Below, in pieces: positions 20,625-30,538 of a stretch of 64,000 nucleotides of DNA (positions are counted from its first letter, which is position 1; each line of letters starts with the position of its first letter). The translations under genes were made by a program, and so were the position numbers. Location: positions 87,519 through 151,518 of the forward strand of contig NZ_VUOD01000006.1 of assembly GCF_008386465.1 (NCBI RefSeq), read 5' to 3'. The stretch is from Arenimonas fontis (GTDB lineage: Bacteria; Pseudomonadota; Gammaproteobacteria; Xanthomonadales; Xanthomonadaceae). The notes beneath the pieces were generated by a model, which made no database searches, was not told where the DNA came from, and saw only the letters and a list, made by a program, of their open reading frames with translations.

Positions 20625-21574
20625 CCGGGCGCCTCCGCCGCTTGCCGTTCGCTGGCGCGCTGATCCTGGCGCTCTGCGGCTTCGGGCCGATGCCGGAGGA
20701 CGAGGCCCGCCTGCGCCAGGCGATCGCGGCGCTGCAGCCGCAGCGGCCGGGCGTGCCGGATCTCTACGTGCTGGCGGTCGCCGGCGACGGCAGCGAGCAG
20801 GTGTTCCGCAACGAAGCCCTGCACCTGCTGGCGCTGGCCCGGACCCGGCTGGGCGCCGACGGCCGCGCCCTGGCCCTGGCCAATCACCCGCCGCAAGCCG
20901 GCGTGCCCACCCTGCCGCTGGCCAGCATCGACAACCTGAAACTGGCCCTGGCCGGCATCGGCGCGCGCATGAACCCGGGGGAAGACCTGTTGTTGCTCTA
21001 CCTGAGCACGCACGGCACCGAGGAGCACCGGCTGTACCTGAACGCGCCCGGCCACGGCGAACAGCTGCTGGCCCCGGATACGCTGCGCCAGGCCCTGGAC
21101 CAGGCCGGCATCCGCCACCGGGTGCTGGTCATCTCGGCTTGCTATTCCGGCGGTTTCATCCCGGCCCTGCGCGGTCCGGACAGCCTGGTGCTGACCGCGG
21201 CCCGGCGAGACCGGCCCTCGTTCGGCTGCGGTACCGATTCGGTGGCGACCTATTTCGGTCGCGCCTGGCTGGTGGACGGGCTGAACCACAGCCTGGACTT
21301 CGAGGCCGCCTTCCTCGCCGCCCGCCGGCAGATCGCCGCGCGCGAACGCGAAGAGGGCCTGCTGCCCTCGCAGCCGCAGATGGCCCACGGCGCAAGGATC
21401 GGCGAGCGCCTCGCGGCCTGGCGCGACTCGTTCACACCCGGCCCGGCACTGGCCTATGCCTGGAAGGAGCCGGAGCCCAAACCCGTCGCGCATGCGGCCG
21501 GCCAGACCCGCAAGACCGATCAGCGGGTCCGGCGGGAGTTCAGGGCGAAACCGCCTGCAGGCGATAGGCGCTGA
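20621..21574 (+). CDS. C13-like (caspase-fold) peptidase, secreted or membrane-anchored
   Basis: A 317-residue protein with an N-terminal hydrophobic segment (about residues 8-22) and a C-terminal basic tail. The caspase-fold dyad is visible: H131 in [13 protein letters not shown] and C174 in [13 protein letters not shown], each after a hydrophobic strand, as in peptidase family C13/clan [21 protein letters not shown] is a further conserved-looking segment. Its ATG overlaps the mtnC stop, so it is the last cistron of the methionine-salvage operon. It ends 35 bases inside the 3' end of the convergent phosphoesterase gene. Substrate unknown. Confidence 0.78.
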   Translation: MTGRLRRLPFAGALILALCGFGPMPEDEARLRQAIAALQPQRPGVPDLYVLAVAGDGSEQVFRNEALHLLALARTRLGADGRALALANHPPQAGVPTLPLASIDNLKLALAGIGARMNPGEDLLLLYLSTHGTEEHRLYLNAPGHGEQLLAPDTLRQALDQAGIRHRVLVISACYSGGFIPALRGPDSLVLTAARRDRPSFGCGTDSVATYFGRAWLVDGLNHSLDFEAAFLAARRQIAAREREEGLLPSQPQMAHGARIGERLAAWRDSFTPGPALAYAWKEPEPKPVAHAAGQTRKTDQRVRREFRAKPPAGDRR

Positions 21575-23192
21575 CCGCGCGCAGCTCGCGGCCGTGGTCC
21601 GGGAAGGCTCGCACCTCGATCCGGTGCTCGCCCTCGGCCAGGCCGGTCGGCAAGGTGGCCCGCCACAGGTGCGTGGAGGCAACCGCTTCCGGTGAGCGGT
21701 CGAAACTGCGCAGGCCGTCGGCAAGGTCATCCAGCACGTTCTGCACCAGAAGGCGCGGGTCCGGCCGTTCGACCCGTTGCATCGGCTGCCACGGGCCCTC
21801 GCCGATCCGGTACTCGACCCGGGTACCGGCATGGCCGTCATACACGTTGGCGTACACGCCAAAGGCCGGGTAGGCGCCCTGGCGCAACACCCGCGGCGCG
21901 TGCAGGCCGATGCCGCCAGTTTCGGCCGGATCCGCCGGCCGCCAGCGCAGACGGTAACGGTCCGCGTCCACGACCAGTTCCGCCCAGCCGCGCGGGGTCC
22001 CGTCGGCCATGGTGGACACCGGCACGCCGTCCGCGCCTGCGACGCCGCTCCAGAAGGCGCCGCAGGCGGCGCCGGCGTTGAACTCGTGCAGCGGCGTCGC
22101 ACCCTGCCAGCCGTCGTCGGCGTCATGCCAGTACTGGCGCTGGACATGACCATGGGCGCTCAGCAACAGAACCCGCGGGAAGTCCTTCAGCAAGGCGAAC
22201 AGGCGCTCGCGGTCGCCCCGGCGAAAGCTTGGCCGCGCCTTGTCCGGTTCGTCGAAAAAGGGGATGTGCGCCGCCAGCACCAGCAGGCGATCGCGCGGCA
22301 CGGCGGCCAGGTAGGCCTCGAGGAAGGCGAACTGCTGCTCGCGCAGGCCGCCGATGTAGGACGGCGAACGGCCGGGCCGGTAGATGACGTCGTCCAGCAG
22401 CACGAACACTGCCTCGTGTTCTTCCCAGGCATAGGTATCGGGACCGAAGGCGGCACGATAGCTGCGCAGCGAGTCCTCGTCGCTGTCGGCGTCGAAGTCG
22501 AGGTCGTGGTTGCCGGGCAGGTGCAGCCAAGGCACTCCCACCTGCGCCATCGCCGCCTTGATGCGCGGATAGAGCGACAGATCGTCGTGAACCACGTCGC
22601 CCAGGGTGAGGCCCAGGTCGATCAGGTCCGCCCGCGCCGCCGGGGTCGCCGGGGCGCGACCCTCCCGATCGGCCCCGCTCGCCCGCCCCTGAGCCCCGTA
22701 GGCGGCGATGAGCGGAGCGATGATGCCGCGCTCGAAATGCCCGGCCTGGATGCCGTCGCGCGGCTGCGGATCGGCCATGACGATGCCGCGCAGCCGGCCC
22801 GCAGGCCGCGGGTCGCGCTGCAGGGCGAAGTTGCGGCAATCCGGAAACGCGGCTGGAATGCCGCCGTACTTCAGGTCCGGACCTGGCTGGCGCTGCACAT
22901 GCCGCCAGAACGCGGGCAGGCCGTCGGCACCGGCCGGGAAGCGGTAGCCGGCCGGCTTGATCACGAAGACCGTGCGGCCATCCTCCACCGGCAGGTGGTA
23001 GGCGCCCCGGGCATCGGTGCGCTGGATGCGCCATCCGTCCGATACCGCCACGCCCGGCAACGGCCGGTCGCCGGCATCGAAACGGCCGTCGCCGTTCACG
23101 TCCTCGTATACGTGGCCGGAATTGCAGGGCGGCGGCAAGGCCAGCGCCGGCAGGGCAAGCAGCAGGCAGGAAACCAGCAGAAGCGGACGCAT
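21540..23192 (-). CDS. Secreted calcineurin-like phosphoesterase
   Basis: A 550-residue exported protein. Signal peptide at the start (MRPLLLVSCLLLALPALA), then an SdrD-B/carboxypeptidase-regulatory-like beta domain (GHVYEDVNGDGRFDAGDRPLPGV) at residues 20-90, and a metallophosphoesterase domain with LGDVVHDD, LPGNHDLDFD, AAHIPFF and SAHGHVQRQ. A C-terminal beta domain ends the protein. ATG 23192 is chosen for its signal peptide; the frame is open for 52 more codons without one. It starts 44 bases after hisIE and could be the last cistron of the his transcript. Substrate unknown. Confidence 0.85.
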   Translation of the reverse strand: MRPLLLVSCLLLALPALALPPPCNSGHVYEDVNGDGRFDAGDRPLPGVAVSDGWRIQRTDARGAYHLPVEDGRTVFVIKPAGYRFPAGADGLPAFWRHVQRQPGPDLKYGGIPAAFPDCRNFALQRDPRPAGRLRGIVMADPQPRDGIQAGHFERGIIAPLIAAYGAQGRASGADREGRAPATPAARADLIDLGLTLGDVVHDDLSLYPRIKAAMAQVGVPWLHLPGNHDLDFDADSDEDSLRSYRAAFGPDTYAWEEHEAVFVLLDDVIYRPGRSPSYIGGLREQQFAFLEAYLAAVPRDRLLVLAAHIPFFDEPDKARPSFRRGDRERLFALLKDFPRVLLLSAHGHVQRQYWHDADDGWQGATPLHEFNAGAACGAFWSGVAGADGVPVSTMADGTPRGWAELVVDADRYRLRWRPADPAETGGIGLHAPRVLRQGAYPAFGVYANVYDGHAGTRVEYRIGEGPWQPMQRVERPDPRLLVQNVLDDLADGLRSFDRSPEAVASTHLWRATLPTGLAEGEHRIEVRAFPDHGRELRAVSAYRLQAVSP

Positions 23193-23236
23193 GGACACCC
23201 CGGCGAGAAGGACCGCGACGATGATGCCACGCCGGC

Positions 23237-23845
23237 TCACGCGGCCGCGTGCCGGCGCCGCAGTTCCGCCCGCACCGCCTCCCAGTCCAGCCCGCGCGAA
23301 CGCAGCAACACCAGCAGGTGGAACAGCAGGTCGGCGGCTTCGCCGCACAAGGCATTGTCGTCCTGGGCCACCGCCGCCAGGGCCGTTTCCACGCCCTCCT
23401 CGCCCACCTTCTGGGCGATGCGACGCGGGCTGCCGGCGAACAGCCGGCTGGTGTAGCTGCCGGCCGGACGCTCGCGCTCGCGTTGCGCCACCAGGGCATC
23501 GAGCTCGGCCAGGAAATCACCTGGTGCGCCAGGGAAGCAACTGCTTCGGCCAAGATGGCAAGTCGGTCCGCGCGGGCGCGCCCGCACCAGCAGGGTGTCG
23601 CCGTCGCAGTCCGGCTCGAGCCCGACCAGCTCCAGCACGTTCCCGCTGCTTTCGCCCTTCATCCACAGGCGCTGGCGGCTGCGGCTGAAGAAGGTGACCC
23701 GACCGGCGTCGAGCGTGGCCCGCAAGGCGGCGCGATCCATCCAGCCAAGCATGAGCACGCGCAGGCTGTCGGCATCCTGCACCACGACCGGCAACAGCCC
23801 GCCGGCCTTGTCCCAGGCCAGGGCATCGAAGGCGTCAGGCGACAT
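23237..23845 (-). CDS. hisIE: Bifunctional phosphoribosyl-AMP cyclohydrolase / phosphoribosyl-ATP pyrophosphatase
   Basis: A 202-residue fusion catalysing histidine steps 2 and 3. The N-terminal HisI domain shows [31 protein letters not shown] and the metal-binding CHLGRSSCF. The C-terminal HisE domain begins near residue 115 ([13 protein letters not shown]) and has [14 protein letters not shown]. The ATG lies 11 bases inside the hisF 3' end. Confidence 0.95.
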   Translation of the reverse strand: MSPDAFDALAWDKAGGLLPVVVQDADSLRVLMLGWMDRAALRATLDAGRVTFFSRSRQRLWMKGESSGNVLELVGLEPDCDGDTLLVRARPRGPTCHLGRSSCFPGAPGDFLAELDALVAQRERERPAGSYTSRLFAGSPRRIAQKVGEEGVETALAAVAQDDNALCGEAADLLFHLLVLLRSRGLDWEAVRAELRRRHAAA

Positions 23846-24611
23846 CGCGCACCTCGATGCCCTGGGCGCGTAGCGCGCGCTTGAGCGCCGGAATGCACAA
23901 GGCGCCGCTGTGGAAGACGCTGGCGGCCAGGGCCGCGTCCACGTCGGCCTGACGGAAGGCGGCGGCGAAATGCCCGGCCTTGCCGGCACCGCCGGAAGCC
24001 ACCAGCGGCACTCCGCACACCGCCCGCGCCGCCGCCAGCTGCTCGATGTCGTAGCCGCCGCGCACGCCGTCGGCGCCCATGCAGTTGAGCACGATCTCGC
24101 CAGCGCCCAGCCGCTGCGCTTCCCGCAACCAGTCCAGGGTGCGGCGCGGCAGCGCCCGGGTCCGGCCCGGATCGCCGGTGTAGGCGCGCACCCGCCATTC
24201 GCCGTCGGGCTCGCGCAGGCTGTCCACGCCGACCACCACGCACTGCCGGCCGAAGGCCTCGGCCAGCTCGGCGATCAGCTCCGGCCGCTCCAGCGCCGGC
24301 GTGTTCACCGACACCTTGTCGGCGCCGGCATGCAGCACCGCCCTGGCCTGTTCGACGCTGCGGATGCCACCAGCCACGCAGAACGGGATGTCCAGCAGGC
24401 GCGCCACGCGCTCCACCCAGGCCAGGTCCACGGCCCGGCCCTCCGGGCTTGCGCTGATGTCGTAGAACACGAGCTCGTCGGCGCCCTCGTCGCGGTAGCG
24501 CAGGGCCAGATCCTCGATCGCGCCCATCACCACGTGGTCGCGGAAACGCACGCCCTTGACCACCCGGCCCTCGCGCACGTCCAGGCAGGGGATGATGCGA
24601 CGGCTCAGCAC
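23835..24611 (-). CDS. hisF: Imidazole glycerol-phosphate synthase cyclase subunit
   Basis: A 258-residue TIM barrel. [19 protein letters not shown] carries the first catalytic Asp, and [14 protein letters not shown] the second. [11 protein letters not shown] is the phosphate-binding loop. It uses ammonia from HisH to make IGP and AICAR. The start overlaps the hisA 3' end by seven bases. Confidence 0.96.
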   Translation of the reverse strand: MLSRRIIPCLDVREGRVVKGVRFRDHVVMGAIEDLALRYRDEGADELVFYDISASPEGRAVDLAWVERVARLLDIPFCVAGGIRSVEQARAVLHAGADKVSVNTPALERPELIAELAEAFGRQCVVVGVDSLREPDGEWRVRAYTGDPGRTRALPRRTLDWLREAQRLGAGEIVLNCMGADGVRGGYDIEQLAAARAVCGVPLVASGGAGKAGHFAAAFRQADVDAALAASVFHSGALCIPALKRALRAQGIEVRDVA

Positions 24612-25354
24612 GACGCGGCCTCCGTCGCCAGGGCATCGGCCAGCTCCAGACAGCCGTCCAGCAAGGCCTTGCCTAGCACCGCGCCGGCGCAGCCGGCCGC
24701 GCGCACCGCTTCCAGGTCGGCGCCGTCCCGGATCCCGCCGGAGGCCTGCAGGCGCAGGCCCGGCAAAGCCGCCGCCAGTTCGCGGTAGAGCGCCAGGCTG
24801 GGCCCGGAGAGCATGCCGTCACGGGCGATGTCGGTGACCAGGACGTGGCGCAACCCCTCCCGGGCGAGCCGGGTCGCCAGGCTGGCGAGATCGGCGCCGG
24901 AGTCTTCGGTCCAACCCCGTATCGGCAGGCGCCAGCTGCCCTGCCCGTCCCGGCGGGCGTCCAGGGCGACGGTGACGCGTTCGGGACCGAAACGCGCCAG
25001 CCAGCCGGCGACCCGCTCCGGCTGCCGCACCGCCAGCGAGCCCAGCACCACCCGGTCGGCGCCCGCCCCGAGCAGGATGCCGATGTCGGCCTCGCGACGC
25101 AGGCCGCCGCCGGTCTGCACACTCAGACCGGTTCTGGCCTTGATGCGCGCCAACAGGGGGCCGAGGGTGTAACCGCCGACGCGCGCCGCGTCCAGGTCCA
25201 CCAGGTGCAGCCAGCGGGCGCCGGCCTCGGCATAGCGGCAAGCCAGCGCCAGCGGGTCGTCACCGTAGCGCGTTTCCCGGGCGTAATCGCCCTGGCGCAG
25301 TCGCACCACGCGGCCGGCCCGGACGTCAATGGCGGGATAGACGGTGAAATTCAT
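24605..25354 (-). CDS. hisA: Phosphoribosylformimino-5-aminoimidazole carboxamide ribotide isomerase
   Basis: A 249-residue TIM barrel. It begins [22 protein letters not shown] with the catalytic Asp; the second Asp is in [18 protein letters not shown] and [11 protein letters not shown] are phosphate loops. The start overlaps the hisH stop. Confidence 0.95.
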   Translation of the reverse strand: MNFTVYPAIDVRAGRVVRLRQGDYARETRYGDDPLALACRYAEAGARWLHLVDLDAARVGGYTLGPLLARIKARTGLSVQTGGGLRREADIGILLGAGADRVVLGSLAVRQPERVAGWLARFGPERVTVALDARRDGQGSWRLPIRGWTEDSGADLASLATRLAREGLRHVLVTDIARDGMLSGPSLALYRELAAALPGLRLQASGGIRDGADLEAVRAAGCAGAVLGKALLDGCLELADALATEAASC

Positions 25355-25947
25355 GCGCCAAGCTCCAGGAAGTTGGCCAGCAGGCGCCGGCCTGCGGCGG
25401 CCGAGCGCTCGGGATGAAACTGCGCGCCCATGACCGGGCCACGCTCGACCACGGCGGCGAAGGGACCGCCGTGGTCGCAGGCGGCGACGCAATCCGGGCC
25501 GATCGGCGCCGCGTAGCCGTGCACGAAATAGGCCCATTCGCCCTCGCCGATGCCGGCCAGCAGGACCGAATCGCGCAGCCGGCGCAGCCGGTTCCAGCCC
25601 ATGTGCGGCACCCGCAGGCCAGGCGCCGGCCGCAGCGCCGACACCCGCCCAGGCAGCCTGCCCAGACAGGCGGTATCGCCCTCTTCCGAAGCCTCGAACA
25701 ACAGCTGCATGCCCAGGCAAATGCCCAGCAGGGGCCGGTCGAAGGCGCGCAGCACCTCGACCAGCCCGAGCGAATGCAGCCGCGCCATCGCCGGTCCGGC
25801 CGCACCCACGCCGGGCAGGACCAGCCGCGGCGCGGCCCGGATCTCGACCGGGTCGGCGCTCACCCGCGCCTCCACGCCGAGGCGTTGCAGCGCATAGCAC
25901 ACCGAGCCCAGGTTGGCGCCGCCGGCGTCCACCACCACCAGGCTCAC
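25351..25947 (-). CDS. hisH: Imidazole glycerol-phosphate synthase glutaminase subunit
   Basis: A 198-residue class I glutamine amidotransferase. The nucleophile is in [13 protein letters not shown]; the His/Glu pair is in [10 protein letters not shown]. It starts with GTG 25947, which overlaps the hisB stop as GTGA; an open frame continues upstream through hisB but has no family match. It feeds ammonia to HisF. Confidence 0.95.
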   Translation of the reverse strand: MSLVVVDAGGANLGSVCYALQRLGVEARVSADPVEIRAAPRLVLPGVGAAGPAMARLHSLGLVEVLRAFDRPLLGICLGMQLLFEASEEGDTACLGRLPGRVSALRPAPGLRVPHMGWNRLRRLRDSVLLAGIGEGEWAYFVHGYAAPIGPDCVAACDHGGPFAAVVERGPVMGAQFHPERSAAAGRRLLANFLELGA

Positions 25948-27032
25948 AGCGCCCCCTTGGTACTGGGCAAGCCGGTGCCTTCGCGCCGCAAGGCCTGGCG
26001 CAGGGCGCGCGCCACCGCCTTGAAACAGGCTTCGACCATGTGGTGGGTGTTCTCGCCGCGCACGCGCAGGTGCAGGTTCATGCCCGCGCCTTCGCAAAGC
26101 GAGCGGAAGAAATGCGGCACCAGCTCGGTGGCCAGGCCGCCCACTTCGGCGCGCGGGAACCGGCCCTCGAAGACGAAGCAGGGCCTGCCGGACAGATCCA
26201 GCGCCGCCCCGGCCAGGCTCTCGTCCATGGGCAGGGTGATTGCGCCGGCGAAACCGTCCTCACCGTAGCGGTCGAGGCCACGCTTGTCGCCCAGGGCTTG
26301 GCGCAGGGCCTGGCCCAGAGCCAAGGCGCTGTCCTCGACGGTATGGTGTTCGTCCACGTGCAGATCGCCGTCGCAGCGCAGGCGCAGGGTGAAGCCGCCG
26401 TGTTTGCCCACCTGTTCGAGCATGTGATCGAAGAAACCCAGACCGGTGGCGATCTCGGGCTCCGCGGCGCGATCCAGGTCCAGCGCCACCCACACCCGGG
26501 TCTCGCGAGTGACGCGCTCGACCTGCGCCTGCCGCGGACCGGCCAGCAGGGCGGCGGCCACGCTCGCCCAGGTTTCGCCGCCTTGCCCCAGACGGAAACC
26601 ACGACAACCGAGGTTGGCCGCCAGTTGCAGGTCGGTTTCGCGGTCGCCGACCACGGCCGAGCCGGCCAGGTCAAGGCTGCGGTCGCGCAGATAGTGCAGC
26701 AGCATGCCGACCCCAGGCTTGCGGGTGCTCCTGCCCTCGCTTTCCAGGCTTTCGTCGATCAGGATCTCGCGGAACGCGATGCCCTGCGATTCCAGCAACT
26801 GCAGCAGTAGGGCCTGCGGGCCCTCGAAGGCCTCGCGCGGGAAACGGTCGCTGCCCAACCCGTCCTGGTTGCTGACCATCACGAACTGCCAGCCGGCATC
26901 GCGCAGGGCCAGCAGGGCCGGGATCATGCCCTCGACGAAGCGCAGCTTGGCGAAGCTATCCACCTGGCAGTCGGCCGGCTCCTCGATCAGGGTGCCGTCG
27001 CGATCCACGAACAGGATGCGTTGCCCGCTCAT
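25944..27032 (-). CDS. hisB: Bifunctional histidinol-phosphatase / imidazole glycerol-phosphate dehydratase
   Basis: A 362-residue fusion. The N-terminal HAD phosphatase ([34 protein letters not shown]) occupies about 1-165. The C-terminal dehydratase has the metal-binding motifs [25 protein letters not shown] and [13 protein letters not shown]. The fused form is typical of gammaproteobacteria. ATG 27032 overlaps the hisC stop. Confidence 0.96.
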   Translation of the reverse strand: MSGQRILFVDRDGTLIEEPADCQVDSFAKLRFVEGMIPALLALRDAGWQFVMVSNQDGLGSDRFPREAFEGPQALLLQLLESQGIAFREILIDESLESEGRSTRKPGVGMLLHYLRDRSLDLAGSAVVGDRETDLQLAANLGCRGFRLGQGGETWASVAAALLAGPRQAQVERVTRETRVWVALDLDRAAEPEIATGLGFFDHMLEQVGKHGGFTLRLRCDGDLHVDEHHTVEDSALALGQALRQALGDKRGLDRYGEDGFAGAITLPMDESLAGAALDLSGRPCFVFEGRFPRAEVGGLATELVPHFFRSLCEGAGMNLHLRVRGENTHHMVEACFKAVARALRQALRREGTGLPSTKGAL

Positions 27033-28108
27033 GCCGGCCTCCCCACCCGCAAGGCGGCGAGCACGAGATCGTTTTCCTCCGGGCGGCCGATGCTGATGCG
27101 CAGGGCGTCGCCCAAGCCTGGCGTGGCGCGCATGTCGCGCACCACCACGGCGGCAGCGCGCAGGCGGCGCAGCGCCTCGCCGGCATCGGCAAAACGCACG
27201 AGCAGGAAATTGCCCTGCGAGGGATACACCCTTCGCACCTCCGGCAGGGCCGCCAGTTCCCGGTACAGGCGCTCGCGTTCGGCGCGCACGCTGGCGACCC
27301 GTTCGCGGGTGCGCGACAAGGCCGCCTCCGACAGCGCCGACAGCGCCAACTGCACGCTGGGCGATGGCAACGGATAAGGCGCTTGGCAGTTGCGCAGCAA
27401 GGCCACCAGCGCCGGGTCGGCCAACAGGCAGCCGATGCGTGCCGCCGCCAGGCCATGCGCTTTGGACAGGGTCCGCAGGATGGCCAGATTGGACTGCCCG
27501 ACAAGCGCGTCGGCCAGGGAAGGCGAGTCCGCGTACTCGACGTAAGCCTCGTCCAGCACCACCAGACTGTAGCCGGCCAGCCGGCGCGCCAGGGCCAGCA
27601 CCTCGTCGCGCGCCAGCGATTGCCCGGTCGGGTTGCCGGGCGAACACAGGAATACCAGCCGGGCCTTCCGGCTGACGGCGGCCTCGGCCACCGCGTCGCT
27701 TTCGAGAGCGAAGCCGGCGCCGCGGTCCCGCAAAGGCACCTCGACCAAGGCTGCGCCCTGCAGGCGCGCACTGACCGCGTACATGCCGAAGACCGGTGGC
27801 GTCACCAGCACTGCATCCCGTCCGGGCCGGCACAGCAACCTCACCAGCAGGTCGATGGCCTCGTCGCTGCCGCGACCGATCAGCACCCGTTCCGGCGCCA
27901 CCCCGTACAGCGCCGCCAGCCTTTCGCGCAGCGCGTCCGGCTGCGGATCCGGGTAGCGGTGCAGGTCGAGGCCGGGGTCGGCGGCGTTCGGCCAGGGGCT
28001 CTCGTTGGCATTCAGCCACACACGGCCCTCGCCACCCTCGCGCCGCGCCGAGGCATAACCGGCGAATTCGCGCAGATCCTCGCGCACCAGCGACAGCACG
28101 CCGCTCAT
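27029..28108 (-). CDS. hisC: Histidinol-phosphate aminotransferase
   Basis: A 359-residue fold-type I PLP enzyme. The PLP Lys is in [14 protein letters not shown], where His replaces the more usual Phe/Tyr after [13 protein letters not shown] and [11 protein letters not shown] match the cofactor-binding segments. Start and stop overlap hisD and hisB. Confidence 0.94.
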   Translation of the reverse strand: MSGVLSLVREDLREFAGYASARREGGEGRVWLNANESPWPNAADPGLDLHRYPDPQPDALRERLAALYGVAPERVLIGRGSDEAIDLLVRLLCRPGRDAVLVTPPVFGMYAVSARLQGAALVEVPLRDRGAGFALESDAVAEAAVSRKARLVFLCSPGNPTGQSLARDEVLALARRLAGYSLVVLDEAYVEYADSPSLADALVGQSNLAILRTLSKAHGLAAARIGCLLADPALVALLRNCQAPYPLPSPSVQLALSALSEAALSRTRERVASVRAERERLYRELAALPEVRRVYPSQGNFLLVRFADAGEALRRLRAAAVVVRDMRATPGLGDALRISIGRPEENDLVLAALRVGRPA

Positions 28109-29403
28109 GCCGCATCCTCCAGCCGGCGCAACACCGACCGCGCGTGCGCTTCCAGGCCCTCAGCCCGGGCAAGGGTGACGGCGCAAGGCCCGATCGCCGC
28201 CAGGCCGACAGGAGTGACCTCCTGATAGCTGATCGCGGTCTGGAAGCTGGCCACGCTCACCCCGCTCCAGGCGCGGGCGGCGCCGCCGGTGGGCAACACA
28301 TGGTTGGTGCCGGAACAGTAGTCGCCCAGTCCCTCGGGCGCGTAATCGCCGAGGAAGACCGAGCCGGCGCAGCGCACCCTTTCCAGCCAGGCCCGCGGCT
28401 CCCGCAGGGCCAGGATCAGATGCTCGGGCGCGTAGTCGTTGCTCAGGGCGAAGGCATCCTCCAGACGCGCGACCCTGATCAAGCGGGCATGCGCCAGGGC
28501 CCGGCGGGCAACATCGGCCCGCGGCAAGGTCCGCAACTGCCGCTCCAGTTCGGCTGCCACCGTCTCGAGCAAGTCCGCCCGATCGGTCACCAGCAGCACC
28601 TGCGAATCCGGCCCGTGCTCCGCCTGCGACAACAGGTCGGCGGCGAGATAGGCCGGATCGGCGCCGGCGTCGGCGATCACCAGTACTTCCGAGGGTCCGG
28701 CCGGCATGTCCATGGCCGGCCCGCCCGGCAGGGCCGCCGCATGCCGCTTGGCGGCGGTCACGTAGCGGTTGCCGGGGCCGAACAGCTTGTCGCAACGGGG
28801 CACGCTTTCGGTGCCCAGGGCCATGGCGGCGATCGCCTGCGCCCCGCCCAGGACGAACACCCGGCGGATACCGCACATCGCCGCGGCCACCAGCACGGCC
28901 GGGTCGGCGCGGCCGTCAGCGCGCGGCGGCGTGCAAAGCACCACCTCCTCGCAACCCGCCAGCTCGGCCGGCACGCCCAGCATCAACGCGGTCGAGGGAA
29001 GGGGCGCGCTGCCGGCCGGCACATACAGGCCAACCCGGCGGATCGGCCGCATCATCCGGCCACAGGACACGCCGGGCGCGGTTTCCAGCTCGAAGCCGCG
29101 CGGCGCGCCGGCGGCATGCCAGGCGCGCAGGCGCTCGCGGGCCTCGCCCAGCGCTTGGCGCAGCGTCGGAGCGACCTGAAGCCCGGCCATCTCGAAATCC
29201 ACCGGGCCCAGCGCCAGCCGATCCGGCAGCACGCCATCCAGCCTGGCGGTCAGCGCCAGCAGGGCCGCGTCTCCTTCGGCAGCCACCTGTCCGAAGATGC
29301 CGCGCACCACCGCCTCCACCCCGTCCTGCTGCCCGGCCAGGGGCCGGGCCAGGCAGGCCGCGCGCTCCGCCTCGTCCATCCGCTCCCAGTCGTAGCGCTT
29401 CAT
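28105..29403 (-). CDS. hisD: Histidinol dehydrogenase
   Basis: A 432-residue Zn-dependent NAD enzyme performing the last two histidine steps. [37 protein letters not shown] (Zn ligands Q/H) and the C-terminal [11 protein letters not shown] are conserved. The ATG overlaps the hisG stop (ATGA), which fixes the end of the shortened hisG. Confidence 0.96.
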   Translation of the reverse strand: MKRYDWERMDEAERAACLARPLAGQQDGVEAVVRGIFGQVAAEGDAALLALTARLDGVLPDRLALGPVDFEMAGLQVAPTLRQALGEARERLRAWHAAGAPRGFELETAPGVSCGRMMRPIRRVGLYVPAGSAPLPSTALMLGVPAELAGCEEVVLCTPPRADGRADPAVLVAAAMCGIRRVFVLGGAQAIAAMALGTESVPRCDKLFGPGNRYVTAAKRHAAALPGGPAMDMPAGPSEVLVIADAGADPAYLAADLLSQAEHGPDSQVLLVTDRADLLETVAAELERQLRTLPRADVARRALAHARLIRVARLEDAFALSNDYAPEHLILALREPRAWLERVRCAGSVFLGDYAPEGLGDYCSGTNHVLPTGGAARAWSGVSVASFQTAISYQEVTPVGLAAIGPCAVTLARAEGLEAHARSVLRRLEDAA

Positions 29404-30083
29404 GCCGGCACCCGTTCGCGCGACGTGGCCGCCAGACGCCGCAGCAACATCGCCGCCAGGCCGTCGCGGGCATCGCCGAACGGCCGCGCCGGTGCCGCCA
29501 GCACCGCCTGACTGGACAGCACCCGCTCGACTTCACGCAGACGGTTGGCGGCCAGCGTCGCGCCGGTGGACACCAGATCGCAGATGGCGTCCGCCGTGCC
29601 CAGGCGCGGGGCGATCTCCACCGAACCGGAAAGTTTCACCGCTCGGGCAACGATGCCGCGCTCCCGAAGCCATCGCTCGAGCAGGCGCGGATAACTGGTG
29701 GCGATGCGCAGACCCTGCAGGCGCGAAGGCCCGGGCCAGTCCCAGTCCGCCGGTACCGCCAGCGACAGCCGGCAGCGGCCGAAGCCGAGCTCGCGCAGGC
29801 TGCGGAACGGCCCCGGTCCGATACCGTCCATGCGTTCCAGGGCCTGCTCCTCCAGCACGTTGCGGCCGACCACGCCGAGGTCGGCCACGCCTTCGGCGAT
29901 CAGGCCCGGGATGTCGTCGTCTCGAACCAGCAGCAGGTCCACCGGCAGATCCCGGCCGGGCTGGAAAAGCTGGTCGCCATCGTCGCCGAACCGCAGGCCG
30001 GCGCCTGCGAGCAGCTGGCGGCTGGGACCGGACAGGCGTCCGGATTTCTGGATGGCAATGCGCAGGCGGTCGCGCGTCCTCAT
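29400..30083 (-). CDS. hisG: ATP phosphoribosyltransferase catalytic core, lacking the C-terminal regulatory domain
   Basis: First enzyme of histidine synthesis, 227 residues from ATG 30083 (GGAGG six bases upstream). The catalytic domains match the long-form HisG of enterics and Xanthomonas: [45 protein letters not shown]. Long-form proteins run to about 300 residues because of a roughly 75-residue ACT-like histidine-binding domain. Here the protein ends at [17 protein letters not shown] and the stop overlaps hisD, so that domain is absent in every frame. No hisZ is visible, and hisS nearby is a full synthetase. The enzyme may be feedback-resistant or may assemble differently. Confidence 0.9.
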   Translation of the reverse strand: MRTRDRLRIAIQKSGRLSGPSRQLLAGAGLRFGDDGDQLFQPGRDLPVDLLLVRDDDIPGLIAEGVADLGVVGRNVLEEQALERMDGIGPGPFRSLRELGFGRCRLSLAVPADWDWPGPSRLQGLRIATSYPRLLERWLRERGIVARAVKLSGSVEIAPRLGTADAICDLVSTGATLAANRLREVERVLSSQAVLAAPARPFGDARDGLAAMLLRRLAATSRERVPA

Positions 30084-30115
30084 GACGCCCTCCGTGACGG
30101 GAATGTGGGGAATGG

Positions 30116-30442
30116 TCAGTGGTGCGAGCGGGGATGGGCGCGATGGCCCAGGCGCTCGGCAACCAGGCGATAGCCGCCCGCGCCCATCTCCAGGCAACGG
30201 GCGACGCGGCCGATGGTGGTGACGCTGACCCCGGTGCGCTCATGGATTTCGCGATAGGGCAGGTCGGCCGCCAACAAGGGCACCACCCGCCAGCGATCGG
30301 CCAGGGCCTCGAGCTCGGCGGGCGTGCACAGGTCGTCGAGGAACGCACGCGCCTCCTCCGGCGTGCGCAGGCTGAGCAGCGCCTCGATCAGGGCATCGAG
30401 GGCCGAGAGGCCGGCATCGGGGACGGGGTCACGACGTTTCAC
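30116..30442 (-). CDS. TrpR/YerC-family repressor, likely controlling the his operon
   Basis: A 108-residue helical TrpR-like protein. [26 protein letters not shown] and the helix-turn-helix [23 protein letters not shown] match the YerC/TrpR superfamily. It is the first gene of the his operon, 32 bases before hisG. A 24-bp palindrome with a TrpR-like CTAG half-site begins eight bases upstream of its start and overlaps the promoter. Histidine-responsive autoregulation is inferred from position; comparable regulators are predicted for Xanthomonadales his operons. Confidence 0.85.
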   Translation of the reverse strand: MKRRDPVPDAGLSALDALIEALLSLRTPEEARAFLDDLCTPAELEALADRWRVVPLLAADLPYREIHERTGVSVTTIGRVARCLEMGAGGYRLVAERLGHRAHPRSHH

Positions 30443-30449
30443 GGCGGCT

Positions 30450-30473
30450 AATGTACTAGCGCATTAATACATT
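30450..30473 (-). promoter_or_regulatory. Palindromic operator and promoter of the his operon
   Basis: Arms AATGTA and TACATT are perfect inverted repeats around a 12-base centre; 18 of 24 positions are symmetric, and the left side contains GTACTAG, like a TrpR half-site. On the minus strand a -35 TTGCAA (30478-30473) and -10 TACATT (30455-30450) are 17 bases apart, so the operator covers the spacer and -10. The start site would fall at or just before the regulator ATG. Confidence 0.65.
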
Positions 30474-30538
30474 TGCAAGCCTGCCGGCTTTTCCCCGCGG
30501 ACCGGGCCTAATACAGTGCGCAGGAGGGGCTGAAAACA

